From: Cristatella mucedo
Lineage: Eukaryota > Bryozoa > Phylactolaemata > Cristatellidae
Direction of reading: 5' to 3'
NCBI GenBank assembly: GCA_009760855.2
Contig: WPIO01000035.1
Span: 3,921,501-3,985,500, forward strand
Length of the DNA stretch: 64,000 bases
Under the pieces are notes generated by a model that searched no databases, was not told the origin of the DNA, and saw only the letters and a program-made list of their open reading frames with translations. A program made the translations under genes and the position numbers. This document shows positions 12,359 through 26,393 of this stretch, piece by piece. Each line of letters opens with the position of its first letter. The first letter of the stretch is position 1.

Positions 12359-12499
12359 CATCCTCATCGGGTCCTAAGCACTAATCGTTAGAAGTAAACT
12401 TGGTATTTGGCCAGTAGAGGTTCAGGTCCAGCTTGCAACTGGTTTTTGCAGCATATCTCAGGCTTAAAAGGCTTTTCTGAAGAAAGATATTCCAGGTAT

Positions 12500-13270
12500 C
12501 AAGACTGTCAGAATGAATACAGCATATATGGCCTGCATTGAAAAACCTACATGTGCACATGAAAACATACATCCATGCAGATAAGTCTGCAAATACAGGA
12601 TAAGGCATATAAGCATGTTTACATGCAAGTAAAGCTGCATATACCGGTATGTTCACCTGTCTGCAGTGCAACAACATACATAGGGGCACTAAAGATTTGT
12701 ACCCAAACAATTGAATTCGGCATTATATGCAATGCTTGCCAATGCAATTTAATAAATAAATTATAGGAAAGATTTCGAAGCATTTGTAATACATAATACA
12801 ACTTATAATAAGCTTGATTTCTTAAAACTTGCAATAATGTCGAATAAAATCGGGCACTATTTCTAGCTTTTGACATTGACATCATTTTCAAAGGATAATT
12901 TTTCGCATCTCTCAGCACTCTAAAAACAGATTTACTGGATGCACCAAGTATCACACAGCATTGGTTTTCGCATTTTCTGTATTTGCCAAGACAAAGGCAA
13001 GTGTTTTTAATTTGCTAACTTAATTGGCCAATTTCTTGCTGAGCCAAAATATCGATTTGATTTCTTGCATTGCCTGTAGCCTGGTCCGGCATGCATTTGC
13101 ACATGCATAAAACCGTATGTCTTAATCTTTAACTGCCCCTGAAGAACTCGACTCAGTCGCCTGTTGGGATGCGTATTTTGAGAGATGGATACTCGGCTCA
13201 GCTGCACACACTTAATATGCTTTAATGATGTTATCAAAACAGTCTTTCAAAAACTGCAACTTTTCCGAGC
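12500..13270. other. No gene seen
   Basis: AT-rich, with scattered tgcatg-type words. The frames at 12381-12954 overlap each other on both strands and show no domain. Confidence 0.5.
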
Positions 13271-13278
13271 CTGCAAGA

Positions 13279-13778
13279 AATAATAATGATAACTTATTAT
13301 AGCACCCTCAGAGAACTCGATCTCTTTGCAAGCACTTCACATTTGCCGTCAAGGAAGCATGACCGAATGACTAGTGGTAGCATGTTCAATAAATAACAAT
13401 ATTAAGATGATTAGGGGTGACGACATGCACAAGGGCAGCATGCATGGTTAGTTACAGAATGTACAATGTCAGCATGCATAAGCACATAAAGGACTTATCA
13501 CAGGGACCATTAAATGCTGTGATAAATATATGTGTTCTTAGTTTATTTATAAATGTGAACAAGTCAGGAGATGTAGTGATGCAGGTCGGGAGTGTATTCC
13601 AGGATTTGGGAGCATACGGACAAATGGTGCCATCTCCAAAGAATTTGAGGTTTATGAAAGGTACATAGTTACATTCGGAAAAGCAGGTGGTATGATGCTT
13701 AGCCTGGTGGACGAGTAGATCTGATAGATAGGCTGGAGCCGAAGAATGAAAGGACCTGAGAGTGGGTGACAAAAACCA
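13279..13778 (-). mobile_element. LINE family A, 3' end and C-terminal codons, antisense
   Basis: On the minus strand the frame ending near 13452 reads SAPAYLSDLLVHQAKHHTT, then FGDGTICPYAPKSWNTLPTC. This is the conserved C-terminal block of family A. It is followed by the 3' UTR and a short ATT tail at 13279-13290. Degenerate. Confidence 0.85.
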
Positions 13779-13789
13779 CCAAACCAGTT

Positions 13790-14522
13790 AATCTTCCTGC
13801 CTAGTTGGCTAAGCAAGGTGGCAGGATGCACAATTTAAACCAAGTATTGCCTCCTGATATGACTACCACCTCGTGGTAACACTTTTGGCATTTTCGGTCC
13901 GGCACTGCATATATACATTGCACATGCATTGCACATATATGCCTATACCTGCAGGTATGTATTGTATTACATGTACATAGGCATAAGCGAGCCTTGTGCT
14001 CTGTGCACGTTTGGAATACCAAATCTTTGAATTATATGGATATTATTTGTATGCCGCACGATATGTAAGGAGTGGCAAAGACAATGCAGACTTGTGTGCA
14101 TGGCCAATTTCATATGACCAGATCTGAAGGCATCAAGCTAATAAACTGCAACATTGACTCAAACTACAGTACAGACTCCTCAGTGAGCCACCCAAAACCT
14201 CAGTCGGGGTCAGAAGCAGCTCCGTGGCACTTTTAAGGGCATGTATCAAATTGAACACAAATGAGATACCACGACATACAAGTCGCAATAGCATCAAGCA
14301 TCAGGCCGATTGACATGGGGCATGTGCCCAGCAGCCAGTATGAGGGTACTAGCAGCTTAGTCAAGATCTATGCATTCCATCGATTCAGCCAATGTACGCC
14401 CAATGCGATGCCAAGTGGCTAGTAATTTCATGCATGCTGCTTCAATGTCGTTAAGGCGAGTCAAAGGGATGCGAGAAAAGTCGTGCAGCTGCTCGAATTG
14501 TTCCCGGATCATGCTGCTTGAG
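13790..14522. other. Unassigned, 3' flank of the CDC37-like gene
   Basis: No repeat or gene recognised. If the CDC37-like terminal exon is used, this is its 3' UTR and downstream flank. The minus-strand frame 14357-14596 overlaps that exon in another frame and then runs on past its stop. I see no convincing minus-strand AATAAA close to the stop. Confidence 0.4.
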
Positions 14523-14795
14523 TTAAACCGCTGTGCCTCCACCGTCCGTCGACTGGACACTGCAGGACGCGTCTCTATCAGTAGCCTCACTGCCACCCGC
14601 CGCCTCGTCGCCGATCAGACCAGTGTCGGCTTCGACGTCGCTCTCGCCGTCAGCAGCTCCTAAACCACCACTGGGCACCCAGAGGCCCAAGGCACCACAG
14701 TGCTTCATGTGGTATTCGGACTCCTTCTGATCCATTTCGCCAATGATCTTCAGCAGCAGTGATTTGTCCTTCGTGTCAGAGCATTCTTTCATCGA
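14523..14795 (-). CDS. CDC37: CDC37-like Hsp90 co-chaperone, C-terminal exon
   Basis: CDC37 recruits protein kinases to Hsp90 in the cytosol. This exon reads from a tgtag acceptor (14796-14800) into SMKECSDTKDKSLLL, IIGEMDQKESEYHMKHC and GALGLWVPSGG, then an acidic Gly/Asp/Glu-rich tail and a stop at 14523-14525. Known CDC37 proteins have, near their C-terminus, a KCFDVKD-like segment, a KMDP-like segment, a YHM-x-x-C motif and GLWVPN before an acidic tail. Order, spacing and position at the end of the protein agree. It lies on the same strand as, and downstream of, the exons at 21,4xx and 21,8xx. About 6.5 kb separates it from exon 4, unusually long, and the exons for the middle domain were not found there. 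It may belong to a live gene or an intron-bearing pseudogene. Confidence 0.8.
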   Translation of the reverse strand, partial: SMKECSDTKDKSLLLKIIGEMDQKESEYHMKHCGALGLWVPSGGLGAADGESDVEADTGLIGDEAAGGSEATDRDASCSVQSTDGGGTAV

Positions 14796-15137
14796 CTACA
14801 AGAGCATCGTGCAGCTGGTGAGAGCTGACTGATCAATATGGGGGCAGGCAGGTGAAATGGCGCCCACCATCAACTCCACAGAGAGCCAGGAGAACCAAGT
14901 GGAAGTTATGCTGCTCTTTTGCACTCCAGCCAATGCACTTCTCGGATGCAGCAGCTGGTCAAAAGTTCATGCATGCATCGAACAGCGAATCTCACAGACA
15001 TCTAGGAGAAAGAGTCACAGGGCTGCTAGAGGCTATGGCCCAGCCATTGGAAGTGGTTCGCACCGGTTCCCCAGTGCGATGCATCCGAAGAAATTTCACC
15101 CTGCCTGGTTGGCCCTCTCAGAGTGGTAGTAATACTA

Positions 15138-15515
15138 CTACTACTAATAATAATAATAATATACTTGATAAAACGCCCTCAGATAACTCAGTATATCTCT
15201 AGGCACTTTACATTTGCTGCAAATTAAACATGATGGAAAGTCACTGGTAGCATGCTGAATCAACAACAAGAATAGCATGGTTACATGCACAGGATCAGCA
15301 AGCTTGGTTAGTGGAAATATGCAGTGGCAAGCACATGCAGGTCCAATCACAGGGCACCCACTACATGCTGTAATATATATAGGTGCGTTTTAAGCTTATT
15401 CTTAAATGTGGTCAAGTCAGGGGATGTCGTGACGCAAGGCAGGAGTGAGTTCCAAGCTTTTGGGAGCATACGAACTAATGGCTTGGTCTACAAACGGTTC
15501 GAGGTTTAGGGAGGA
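15138..15515 (-). mobile_element. LINE family A, 3' end, antisense, inside the CDC37-like locus
   Basis: An ACT/AAT repeat (15135-15163) leads into ttgataaaacgccctcaga, the antisense family A terminus. The 3' UTR and the last codons follow, up to about 15515. It lies in what would be the last intron of the CDC37-like gene. Confidence 0.8.
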
Positions 15516-15984
15516 GTGGTTGACAGAGCCTTGAAGGATGTTCAGAGTGCCGAATCAGGTTGCATTTCATAAGGGAGGTATATTGTACATTTACTTTTGA
15601 GTGGCTCCCATATTTTATTTGGGGGGAGCTAAAAAAAAATCTACAGGGTAGCAAACCTTTGATGGGAGTGTCAAGGTTGTTTCCCGAAGCTGGCCACTAG
15701 GTACTTAGAGGGGCTTACAAGGCAGTCGACGAATCACCCCTCTCCCATTCAAATATCTTCAGAGGTGGGCTCAAGTCCTTTAAGAACCCTTCAGCCACGG
15801 AGTGGCCAAAAAACTTTTGAAAAGTAGCCCTACCTGGTAAACAGTAATGTCCTTTGCGAATTAGTTACTGCATCTGGCCTAATATTGGCATTCGCCCACA
15901 TTTCTCTAGATTAGCATGGCAAGAATTTGTGGCCAGTGGTGAAGAAACTCATCCCACAAGGGTCAAGGTAATTTGTATTTGACG

Positions 15985-16077
15985 AACCTAGGCTGTGGGC
16001 TCGAGCCCAGTGGCATATGCTAAACACCTAATTAGAGATCAAGTTCTCTTAGCAAGCTATACAAATGAATTATGTAG

Positions 16078-16078
<1 letters not shown>
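15985..16078 (+). mobile_element. tRNA-derived SINE-like copy
   Basis: Contains ggctgtgggctcgagccc, a good B-box-like sequence, then a tail agagatcaagttctcttagc followed by atacaaatgaat. The tail resembles the end of LINE family A (gagattaagttctctgag). It is followed directly by a long AT run. Confidence 0.6.

Positions 16079-16079
<1 letters not shown>

Positions 16080-16141
<62 letters not shown>
16080..16141. repeat. (AT)n microsatellite
   Basis: About 30 AT units directly after the SINE-like tail, as if grown from it. Confidence 0.97.
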
Positions 16142-21276
<5,135 letters not shown>

Positions 21277-21394
21277 CTACAACGACCGGGACGCGAGCGC
21301 CTGCACAGTGAGCCGCTGCGCGACTTGCGACGACCGCCTCAGCAGCAGCAGCAGCAGCAGCATCTTAAACAGGCTTAAAGGCTTAAACACCCAC
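21277..21394 (-). other. Short CDC37-like intron containing (CAG)n
   Basis: Would-be intron of 118 bases with a GTGGGT donor and a TTGTAG acceptor. It holds seven or eight CAG units on the plus strand (21340-21361; CTG in the sense of the gene). Confidence 0.45.
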
Positions 21395-21554
21395 GCCCTC
21401 CAGCTCGAGATCGATGCACCACAGGACGAGATAGTTGGCAGTCTCGTCGCAGGCTAAGTAAGGATGCTCGGTGAGGAACTCGAGGCTGTCGTCGTACTTT
21501 CTGAACAAGCAGAATTTCTTCACCAGCAGTGTTGTTCCGTTCGGTGAAGCGTTT
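21395..21554 (-). CDS. CDC37: CDC37-like Hsp90 co-chaperone, exon with the WCIDLE block (frameshifted)
   Basis: Contains the most diagnostic CDC37 sequence: RKYDDSLEFLTEHPYL followed by DETANYLVLWCIDLELE. The acceptor is cttttgtctag (21555-21565) and the exon opens KRFTERN, which fits the KTFVEKY-like start of this segment in known CDC37. To reach the KYDDS frame one surplus base must be removed at about 21530-21538, in the stretch aacaacac. With that base removed the exon is 53 codons, phase 0 at both ends, and its spacing to DDS equals that of animal CDC37. The frameshift is either a true lesion or a base error. The likely donor is GGC|GTGGGT. In the WCIDLE frame a stop follows at 21383-21385 if the donor is not used. 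Confidence 0.85.
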
Positions 21555-21812
21555 CTAGACAAAAGAGCCGGAGAACATGAGGCAGCAGCACGTAAGACGA
21601 AGCGCAAGGGCATGGGCTGAGAAAGCATGTTTACTCGAGCGTTGAGCATTGGCTGAGCTACAGACGCAGGTGGCTCGATGACTACTTGCAAGAGATACGA
21701 GCTGCTATAGGCAAGCAATCGTTTTTGGCAACCTTGCTCTCCCCTCCTGCCTGCCTTCTAGTGCTCCACAAGCCACTACTACCCGCACAGTGAGACAACC
21801 AGGTGGCCCTAC

Positions 21813-21924
21813 CTGCCTATCCATCTTTTCCTCGTCGGTCAAGACTTCCTTTTTCCGAGGTTCACTCTTGTTAATGATAGTCTTTCCTTTCCCATCGTGA
21901 CAAATTGTGTCGATGTTGAGCAGC
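21813..21924 (-). CDS. CDC37: CDC37-like Hsp90 co-chaperone, upstream exon
   Basis: The acceptor tttttgtagctcag (21925 upward) is followed by one base and then 37 codons starting LLNIDTICHDGKGKTIINK and ending DEEKMDRQ at a GTAGGG donor (21807-21812). Known CDC37 proteins have WNVDTLS-x-DGF-x-KT-x-INK followed by a charged linker. The exon ends in phase 0 and joins the next one exactly where the family continues. No frameshift is seen here. The N-terminal exons (the kinase-binding start of the protein) should lie above 21,940 on the minus strand. I did not find them before the LINE-rich DNA begins. Confidence 0.85.
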
Positions 21925-22029
21925 CTGAGCTACAAAAACTTTCGTTTTAAGGCCACCAGAGAGAATGTGCTGCCATGCCAGACAAAAGGGAAACCACCAT
22001 GCAAAATGAATTCGTCAAGCCATTAAGCC

Positions 22030-22430
22030 TCTGCGGCTGGTGATGAATAAGGTTACCAATTTAGCTATGTGATCCCAGAGACTCAGCAATGTGTTTCCTT
22101 TGCTGAAGAAGTTGAAATGGCTCATGGGCTATCACTGGATACAGAGCAAACAATTCTTATTCAGACCCATACAGCTAGCCATGGCTTGGTTCCCTGGTGC
22201 CCAAGGCCGTATAAAAAAATGAATTATTTGTTCCATTCTTGTGCTAAAAATCGTTTTGTAAAATAATCAACTGTTCTGCAGGTCTTAGGCTATCTAGTTG
22301 TTATGCAACGAAATCTATGCTTCTGCTGGAGACTGTGGGACATTTATTCTAGCCGTACTGAGGTGCTACTTCCATGGTGCTCACTACTTCAACTGCCCTC
22401 TTGACTAAGTTTTTATTCTGACCACTGCCT
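22030..22430 (+). mobile_element. LINE family B, decayed fragment
   Basis: Collinear with 11800-12220: tttgctgaagaagttgaaat, then gatacagagcaaacaattct, then gctacttccatggtgctcac. Frames are broken. It ends where the segmental duplication begins. Confidence 0.7.
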
Positions 22431-22786
22431 ACAGGATGAGATGATCGCCGAACGAGCTTGAAAGGCACTTAGGCGAGAGCTAGGACATTCTGCTACCGTG
22501 GCTGCTGCCTTAAGCCATGCAGCTCCTAATGCACGTGATTTGACCAGAAATAGCAAAGGCGGCTTGGGTTATCGCCTGGAGATCCCGCTTTGACTCGGCA
22601 TGGGATGCATGGCTCCGACAACTACAGATACAGGAAGACTGCCCCATTCAGCCAGTAGCAGCTCGTACTGTGATGGACTCTAAGAGTAACATCTTGACAT
22701 CGAGATATGGCCCTTGCTCTTTGCTGAACCCCGATGGCAAATGCATTGACTAAAGTGACGATAATTAGTCTGACGTCTGCCAAAAC

Positions 22787-22975
22787 GTGATTAACATAGC
22801 CGACGCGAAAAATGTATACGCCCAGAAGTTTTTCGGCTGGGCCAGAGATGGCAATAAAATGGAGTCTGGTCACTGCGATACGAGTTTGATTTCTGCCGTC
22901 GATGGCATTTTCAATTGTTTGACGGCATTCTATAGAAAGGTGATGACAGCCGGTGCAATCCTCTACAAGAAACTG
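22787..22975 (+). CDS. Unknown conserved reading frame, duplicated (copy 1)
   Basis: A frame of about 60 codons reading INIADAKN, AQKFFGWARDGNKMESGH, then DTSLIS and CLTAFYRKVMTAGAILY. The copy at 59030-59215 keeps the same frame with no insertion or deletion despite about 10% base change, and reads AQKFFGWATDGNNMESGH and so on. Copy 1 is cut by the LINE at 22976. I do not recognise the family. It could be an exon of an unknown gene or part of an unrecognised transposon. The start codon and boundaries are not determined. Confidence 0.3.
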
Positions 22976-23622
22976 GCAGCTGGTGCAAAACTCTGCAGCT
23001 AGGCTTGTCTGTCGTGAGCATCTCAGTTGCCACATTACTCCACTTCTCGCCGACCTGCACTGGCTACCAGTCAAGCAACGGATTGACTTCAAGGTTTTGT
23101 CGCTCACTTTTAAGTCCCTTCATTCTATGGCTCCAGCCTATCTGTCAGATATACTACCCCATCAGGCTAAGCATCGTACCACCTGCTTTTCGGAATCCAA
23201 CAGTCTAGAAAAACCTCATACAAACCTTAAATCCTTTGGAGACCGTGCATTTAGTTCATATGGTCCCAAAGCCTGGAACTCCCTCCCGACCTGCGTCAGA
23301 ACATCCCCTGACCTGACCACATTTAAAAGGAACCTAAAAACACACCTATTTAGGACAGCATTTAGTGGGTCCCTGTGATTGGTCCTTGATGTGCTTATGT
23401 GTGCTGACACTGTGCATGCTGCCACTAACCACATTTGCATGCTGACCCTGTGCATGTCACCCCTAACCATATTATTCATTTCGTTTGTTTTTTCAAGCAT
23501 GACTTTACTTACCATTCAATGGCATTTCACTTTACAGCAAATGTAAAGCACATAGAGAGAGAGAGAGATTAAGTTCTCTCAGTGTGCTTTATCAAGTGAA
23601 TTATTATTATTATTATTATTAT
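22976..23622 (+). mobile_element. LINE family A, 5'-truncated, absent from the duplicate
   Basis: Starts in the C-terminal region (gcagctggtgcaaaactctg), runs through a clean frame (22953-23378, with CHITPLLADLHWLPVKQRID) and the 3' UTR, and ends in (ATT)n at 23600-23622. The duplicate at 59195-59220 reads ctctacaataagctgttagcc with no LINE, so it is the empty site. No clear target duplication is visible. Few lesions are seen in the coding part, so this is a relatively young insertion. Confidence 0.92.
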
Positions 23623-25479
23623 TAGTAACCTCATGGCTATTAGTCTGCCGGTCAGTCGACTTTCCCTTGCTCGGCTAAACAGAATAATGTCTGCTTGAGC
23701 TTTTTATTCAGATATCTGAAGCATCTTGACGAGCTTTGCAAACGTTAAATTCCCCCAAGTCTCACCAAGAGGGATTATGGGCTGAGTACGTTATATTAGA
23801 ATCTTTTTCTAAATATCTGACGTCTTTTTGAGAAAATACGCCACAAGCAAAAATTGTGTCAAAAAGCAATAGAATTTAAGCCCAAAATATACTAGGATGT
23901 GATTCACACGACCTGTACTCAAACTATGTATCTCAGAGCTACCAAATAGTATTGAGTCCGGTCCCCATGTGGATGCCGGGCTTTCCCAAAGAATTTCTTC
24001 TCGGTCCTCCTTCGATTATGTTTCTGTCCTGCCTCGGTATTCCTTTTGTTAGGAAGTTAACTCAGCCTGTTTGTCTTTCTTCCTAGTTTCTTTTAGCGTC
24101 CTACTAGCTCCCTCTACTAGGCGGTCATGCGAAAATTGCCTTCACTGTTAGACGGCCGTGCCAGCTCCACCGTCCACCCAACACTGATCACTATGATTGA
24201 CATTACAGTCCGCTCAATACATGGTTTTTTATAATGCCATAACAGCTGCCTTCCCAAGCAAGCCCAGTGAGCTTAAGCATTCCCATACGTCTGTCTTGCT
24301 TGACATCTAATCAATTTATGCTAATCAACTTAAACTTACCTGTGACTGCCCTGGACGCTGGACGCCTCAAGGTCTGATTGTCATAGCTAGAGCCTGTGCT
24401 GTGCCATAAATAGACACTCTAAACTCAATCGATGAATTCTCAGGACAAGCCTTCGGCCGTCTCAATCAAAGTTGAAAAAGGAGGCTGGTCCTTCATGACA
24501 CGACTGCTTGTTTGCTCCATGTGGTTCTTCTGTGAGTCTTCAGGAAGCCACTGAGCATCTTTAATTTGTCTTTAAACTGAGCCACTGAGAATCTGTCTTT
24601 AATGTGTCTTAGACCCAAATCGCGCCTCAAGGAAGATTGATTAGAAACGTGGGCTTCGGCGGTTCCTTAACTATCTTCGGTGCTACCTCAACTAACTGAT
24701 ACTCGTGGAGCCGGCACTTCAGACAGCAGCAGGCCATACAAGCCGATAGAAATAGGTGTAAGAATAGAGGGCGATGACTAAAGAGAATCATTAAGCATTT
24801 AATAACCGGTACGTACCGTTAGAGTAGCAGTATTTTAGGGCAGTATATTCTAAAGCCCTCAGTGGGCTGCCACTCAGCACAACGCCGGGCATAGGCTACC
24901 ACTCATTCATGCAAACACCCACATACAACCAATTCACCCAAACGCTGGAAAGCTTTTAATAATATCTAAACCAGTAGGAACCACATACAATTACACAATC
25001 GGTCCCCCTTTTTCATAAATCCGGAACTGCTGATAATATTTTACCTTTGTCATAAAGTTAAACTTTACATATTAAGTTTCAGTATTCCTGAGAGAAGCAA
25101 TTAAAACCATGACCGACGAAAAGAAGCCGACAGTACGAACACGGCTTAAGTATTTTTCTAGGAAGATTTTTGAGCCCCAGGCACAGTCTCTCGATTAATG
25201 TGCTAGCAAAAAGTTGACGAGCTAGCTAAGTAGGAATGACCGTTCTCCCACAGTTAATCAGGCATGGTTGTAGGAGCAGCCTGGAGAGCTGGCATTTATG
25301 AAATCCAGTGGTAGCACCACCCAGACGATTAATTCAATAAAGATTATCTCAGGCACATTCACAGATTGAACTTTAGTAAAAACCAATTAACCTGAAAGGC
25401 TTCAGCTATTGGTCGTGTTATTTTTAGGTTTATTGATGCTGCTTCCAAATCTACAAACTCACTGACTAGCTCGGGTCCT

Positions 25480-25609
25480 CTACTGGTTTAACCTAAGGGT
25501 GAAGCACACACCCTCGATGAACCAGATCGTGGGCTTGAACCTTGATGCCACAGCAAAGGTCCAGGATTGAGATTAACATAATAACTAACATAATTAATAC
25601 AATACAAAG

Positions 25610-25610
<1 letters not shown>
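25480..25610 (+). mobile_element. tRNA-derived SINE-like copy (in duplication copy 1)
   Basis: The stretch ttaacctaagggtgaagc resembles an A box (in copy 2, tagcctaagggtaaagc fits better). It is followed 30 bases later by gtgggcttgaacctt (B-box-like), then a tail with ggattgagattaac and an AT-rich end running into the microsatellite. Confidence 0.5.
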
Positions 25611-25643
<33 letters not shown>

Positions 25644-25658
25644 CAATTACCCATATAG

Positions 25659-25738
<80 letters not shown>
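25611..25738. repeat. Compound (TA)n-(AT)n-(GT)n microsatellite
   Basis: TA run 25612-25642, AT run 25656-25678, then about 30 GT units. The partner in copy 2 is 61229-61372, with different lengths and added GC/CG variants. Confidence 0.97.
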
Positions 25739-25749
<11 letters not shown>

Positions 25750-25883
25750 CCCAAGGTTGAGACGACTTCTCTTCTCGTCAATTCTCTCTTCTTTAGTATC
25801 TTCATTACAGCTACGTTCTCGCCAGGCAAAGATTTCCTTCCTTGTAGCAGCTCGTGTTCATAAAATGCATTGGAGACACTTAC

Positions 25884-25926
25884 CACCAGATGCTTCTGGG
25901 GCATCGCTCATTGTGCCTGGGTAACT
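25884..25926 (-). CDS. Candidate small first coding exon, duplicated (copy 1)
   Basis: On the minus strand ttttttcag is followed by a 15-base leader, an ATG and the codons MSDAPEASG, then G|GTAAGTG, a near-consensus donor. The copy at 61645-61687 keeps the acceptor, ATG and codons, but its donor reads GTACGTG. The alternative reading starts at the inner ATG (MPQKHLVV) and stays open through 25647. It is also open in copy 2. I recognise no family. Spliced-exon status is inference from the signals alone. Confidence 0.25.
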
Positions 25927-25999
25927 CTGAAAAAACGCTACAGTAAGTGAGATCTCGTGTCAGTAAGGAAAGTCAGAGCAATGATATGGATATCTGCCA

Positions 26000-26130
26000 G
26001 TTATCAATTAAGCCATTTAAGTACAGGAGAACCTCAGGGCTTGGTCCTAGGCTCTCTTCTTAGGCCCTCTTCTTTTCACCATCGATTATCACTCACTCAC
26101 AGAAAGCACTATTGAAAATAAGTATGCCAA
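26000..26130 (+). mobile_element. Decayed LINE RT fragment (GEPQGLVLG motif)
   Basis: The phrase aggagaacctcagggcttggtcctagg encodes GEPQGLVLG, the RT turn motif, followed in another frame by PLLFTID. A 15-16 base duplication (ctctcttcttaggcc) breaks the frame. A remnant of the YADD region may follow (aagtatgccaaagacaac). Copied in 61760-61890. Confidence 0.55.
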
Positions 26131-26136
26131 AGACAA

Positions 26137-26393
26137 CAATAATAATAATAATAATAAAAATAATGACAATGCACTTGATAAAGAGCCTTCAGTGAACTCA
26201 ATCTCTTTCTAGGCACTTTACGTTTGCTACAAAGGGAAACGCGATTGAATGGTGAGTAATGTCATGCTTGATGAACAACATGAATAACATGATTAGGGGT
26301 GACATGCACAGGGTCAGCATGCAAGTGTGGTTAGTGGCAGCATGCATAGTGTCAGCACGCATAAGCACATGAATGACGAATCACAGGGACCAA
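26137..26393 (-). mobile_element. LINE family A 3' UTR, antisense
   Basis: An (AAT)n run, then cttgataaagagccttcagt and the antisense 3' UTR up to gaatcacagggacc. It joins head-to-head with the sense element at 26394. The same junction is present in the duplicate at 62155. Confidence 0.85.

Larger units (their letters stand above)
10590..12500. repeat. Degraded fourth tandem unit, interrupted by SINE and LINE B
   Basis: The stretch 10920-11100 follows copy 1 at 1610-1770: agtgctagctcttcataatccctgt, then a run ending ttaggctgctaaatcaactta. The stretch 12380-12500 follows 2195-2310 (ggccagtagaggttcaggt and the aaaaggctttt phrase). Between them sit a SINE-like piece (11190-11290) and a family B LINE (11355-12358). 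Confidence 0.55.

Noticed and set aside
14357-14596. Minus-strand frame overlapping and following the CDC37-like stop
   Set aside because: It starts inside the last exon in another frame. The exon's own frame matches CDC37, so this is more likely 3' UTR.
22622-23107. Minus-strand frame of 161 codons
   Set aside because: It crosses the junction between duplication DNA and the antisense of a LINE, so it cannot be one gene.
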